Source of the DNA: Lachnospiraceae bacterium | GTDB lineage: Bacteria; Bacillota; Clostridia; Lachnospirales; Lachnospiraceae | Length of the DNA: 64,000 bases | Direction: 5' to 3' | Assembly: GCA_024687745.1 (NCBI GenBank) | Contig: JAILEM010000062.1 | Coordinates: forward strand, 1-64,000 | Part shown: one piece after another, positions 62,587 through 64,000 of the stretch | How the letters are laid out: each line of letters starts with the position of its first letter | Position numbering within the stretch: the stretch's first letter is position 1 | The notes under the pieces: model-generated | Told to the model about the DNA's origin: nothing | Seen by the model: only the letters and a program-made list of their open reading frames with translations | Database searches by the model: none | Translations under genes and position numbers: made by a program

Positions 62587-63675
62587 TCACCGTTTAATCT
62601 TTCCGGCTATCATATCTCCCATCTCCTTTGTTCCAAGGAGGGTATTTCCTTCAGACATTATATCAACCGTCCTGTAGCCTTCTTCAAGAACTATGGCCAC
62701 TGCCCTGTCGATCGCGTCAGCCTCCATGGCAAGGTCGAGAGAGAACCTTAACATCATCGAGGCAGAAAGGATAGTAGCTATGGGATTAGCCTTGTTCTGT
62801 CCGGCTATATCCGGAGCCGAACCGTGTGAAGGCTCATAGAGACCAAAGCTTGTGTCATTAAGGCTTGCCGATGCCAGCATTCCGATCGATCCTGTGACCA
62901 TGCTCGCCTCATCGGAAAGGATATCTCCGAACATGTTCTCAGTAAGGATAACGTCAAACTGTTTAGGATTCCTCACTATCTGCATTGCGCAATTATCCAC
63001 CAGCATGTGTTCAAGCATTACACCGGGATAATCCTTTGACACCTCCTCCACGACACTTCTCCAGAGTCTTGAGGAATCAAGGACATTGGCCTTGTCAACG
63101 CTTGTGACCTTATTATTCCTTCTCTTTGCCGTTTCAAAGGCCTTAATGGCTATCCTTCTTATCTCATCCTCATTATATACAAGAGTATCCATGGCTGTCC
63201 TTATCCCGTTTTCCTCATAGGTCTTTCGTTCTCCGAAATAAAGGCCTCCGGTAAGCTCCCGCATTATCATGAAATCAAATCCGCCCTCTGTGAGCTCCTC
63301 CTTTAAGGGACAGGCCCCGGAAAGCTCCTTATACAGTACGGCAGGTCTGAGATTTGCAAAAAGATTAAGTGCCTTTCTTATTCCAAGAAGCCCTGCTTCG
63401 GGACGTTTTGAAGGCTCAAGCCTGTACCAGGGAGAGGTCTTTGCATCCCCTCCTATCGAGCCCATCAGAACAGCATCCTGCTCCTTTGCCTTAGCAACGG
63501 TCTCCTCGGTGAGGGGAACTCCGTAAGCATCGATGGATGCCCCTCCGAGAAAAAGCCTGGAATAGTTAAAATCATCTCCATATTTATCCGCAACGGCATC
63601 AAGTACCTTTACAGCTTCATTTATGATCTCCGGTCCTATACCGTCGCCCGGTATCAATCCGATATTATATCCCAT
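62587..63675 (-). CDS. leuB: 3-isopropylmalate dehydrogenase
   Basis: The 362-residue protein begins [17 protein letters not shown] and has the family motif [14 protein letters not shown] and [16 protein letters not shown]. It oxidises 3-isopropylmalate in leucine synthesis. The ATG at 63675 has GGAGG five bases upstream; the frame extends to 63708 without support. leuC and leuD are in the same window, but leuA is not. Confidence 0.96.
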   Translation of the reverse strand: MGYNIGLIPGDGIGPEIINEAVKVLDAVADKYGDDFNYSRLFLGGASIDAYGVPLTEETVAKAKEQDAVLMGSIGGDAKTSPWYRLEPSKRPEAGLLGIRKALNLFANLRPAVLYKELSGACPLKEELTEGGFDFMIMRELTGGLYFGERKTYEENGIRTAMDTLVYNEDEIRRIAIKAFETAKRRNNKVTSVDKANVLDSSRLWRSVVEEVSKDYPGVMLEHMLVDNCAMQIVRNPKQFDVILTENMFGDILSDEASMVTGSIGMLASASLNDTSFGLYEPSHGSAPDIAGQNKANPIATILSASMMLRFSLDLAMEADAIDRAVAIVLEEGYRTVDIMSEGNTLLGTKEMGDMIAGKIKR

Positions 63676-63764
63676 CTGATCCTCCTTGAATTCATTTCCC
63701 GGAAGCATATCATCGAAAGACCCGTCATTTGACGGTAACTCCGGGTTTTAATACAGATAAATCA

Positions 63765-63783
63765 GGATGCCCTGCGGGCATCC
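63765..63783 (-). terminator. Stem-loop after yajC, possible terminator
   Basis: GGATGCC and GGCATCC form a perfect 7-bp stem with a CTGCG loop, 14 bases past the yajC stop. On the minus strand TGATTTAT follows, a poor T-tract. Confidence 0.5.
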
Positions 63784-63796
63784 CTGCATCTGACCT

Positions 63797-64000
63797 TTAT
63801 TCGCCATCAGCCTTCTCTACCTGGGAAATAGCCGACTTCTGCATCGGTATCCTGCAGTTTTTGTTATTTCCGAACTCTACGATGACCGTGTCATCCTGAA
63901 TATCTATTACTATTCCGTAAAATCCGCTGTTTGTAAGTATACAGTCGCCGACAGCCAGATCGGAAAGCATTGCTTTAAGTCTGTTCTGTTCCTTCTTCTG
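63797..64000 (-). CDS. yajC: Preprotein translocase subunit YajC, C-terminal part
   Basis: The frame is open from the window edge to a TAA at 63797-63799 (67 residues). It reads QKKEQNRLKAML, then GDCILTNSGFYGIVIDI, and EFGNNKNCRIPMQKSAISQV. This is the conserved cytoplasmic part of YajC, a small membrane partner of SecDF. The N-terminal membrane helix lies outside the window. Confidence 0.93.
   Translation of the reverse strand, partial: QKKEQNRLKAMLSDLAVGDCILTNSGFYGIVIDIQDDTVIVEFGNNKNCRIPMQKSAISQVEKADGE

Noticed and set aside
63676..63796. T-box or peptide leader before leuB
   Set aside because: The gap is only 121 bases and has no T-box sequence or run of Leu codons; only small stems are visible.

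Overview
The window looks like a chromosomal segment from a Gram-positive Clostridia bacterium, most likely Lachnospiraceae. This is inferred from gene content and order, not from a database match. Supporting signs are strong GGAGG-type ribosome sites, frequent GTG and TTG starts, a Gx-transporter/NusG-II pair, an NfnAB pair, a clostripain-like peptidase, the rlmH, phoH-ybeY and fhs-folD blocks, and a YesM/YesN-type two-component system beside a CUT1 sugar transporter. I see no rRNA, tRNA, CRISPR array, transposase, integrase or phage gene. Of 58 protein genes, 54 lie on the minus strand.

Layout. 1-6.9 kb: a surface lipoprotein and a membrane-anchored C11 peptidase, an rRNA pseudouridine synthase, a methyltransferase, a tRNA-editing protein and a Nudix hydrolase, an acidic EF-hand protein, an unknown protein and a PilZ protein. 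7.0-9.7 kb: a zinc module made of a small lipoprotein and a His-rich zinc-binding lipoprotein, with two Fur/Zur-like boxes bracketing its promoter, and a divergent RpiB-family gene. 9.7-20.3 kb is the most accessory part: a membrane/GNAT fusion, a sugar ABC operon without an ATPase, its likely two-component regulator, a divergent BMP-like protein with a ParB-like N-terminus and no signal peptide, and a metallophosphoesterase.

20.3-56.4 kb is an almost unbroken minus-strand run of housekeeping genes: epimerase, PBP, FtsW-type protein, U32 protein, zapA, ruvB, ruvA, Gx transporter, NusG-II, leuD, leuC, miaB, 5-FCL, DUF896, proB, two flavoproteins, a lipid flippase, ybeY, phoH-like, pdp, rlmH, nfnB, nfnA, a zinc-ribbon protein, folD, fhs, ftsK, uppP, glgB and DUF1015. 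56.5-64 kb: a small plus-strand gene, then serA/serC and the branched-chain amino acid genes ilvB, ilvD and leuB, ending in the 3' part of yajC.

The genes serve envelope growth and division (PBP, FtsW, ZapA, FtsK, UppP, flippase), one-carbon metabolism (fhs, folD, 5-FCL), serine, leucine/valine and proline synthesis, electron bifurcation (NfnAB), RNA modification (MiaB, RlmH, YbeY, RsuA-type) and recombination (RuvAB). No large undescribed system is evident. The points most worth a second look are the zinc promoter architecture, the BMP/ParB-like fusion, a terminator-like hairpin directly before the U32 gene, the divergent DUF1015 promoters with shared -35 bases, and several unusual protein tails and repeats.
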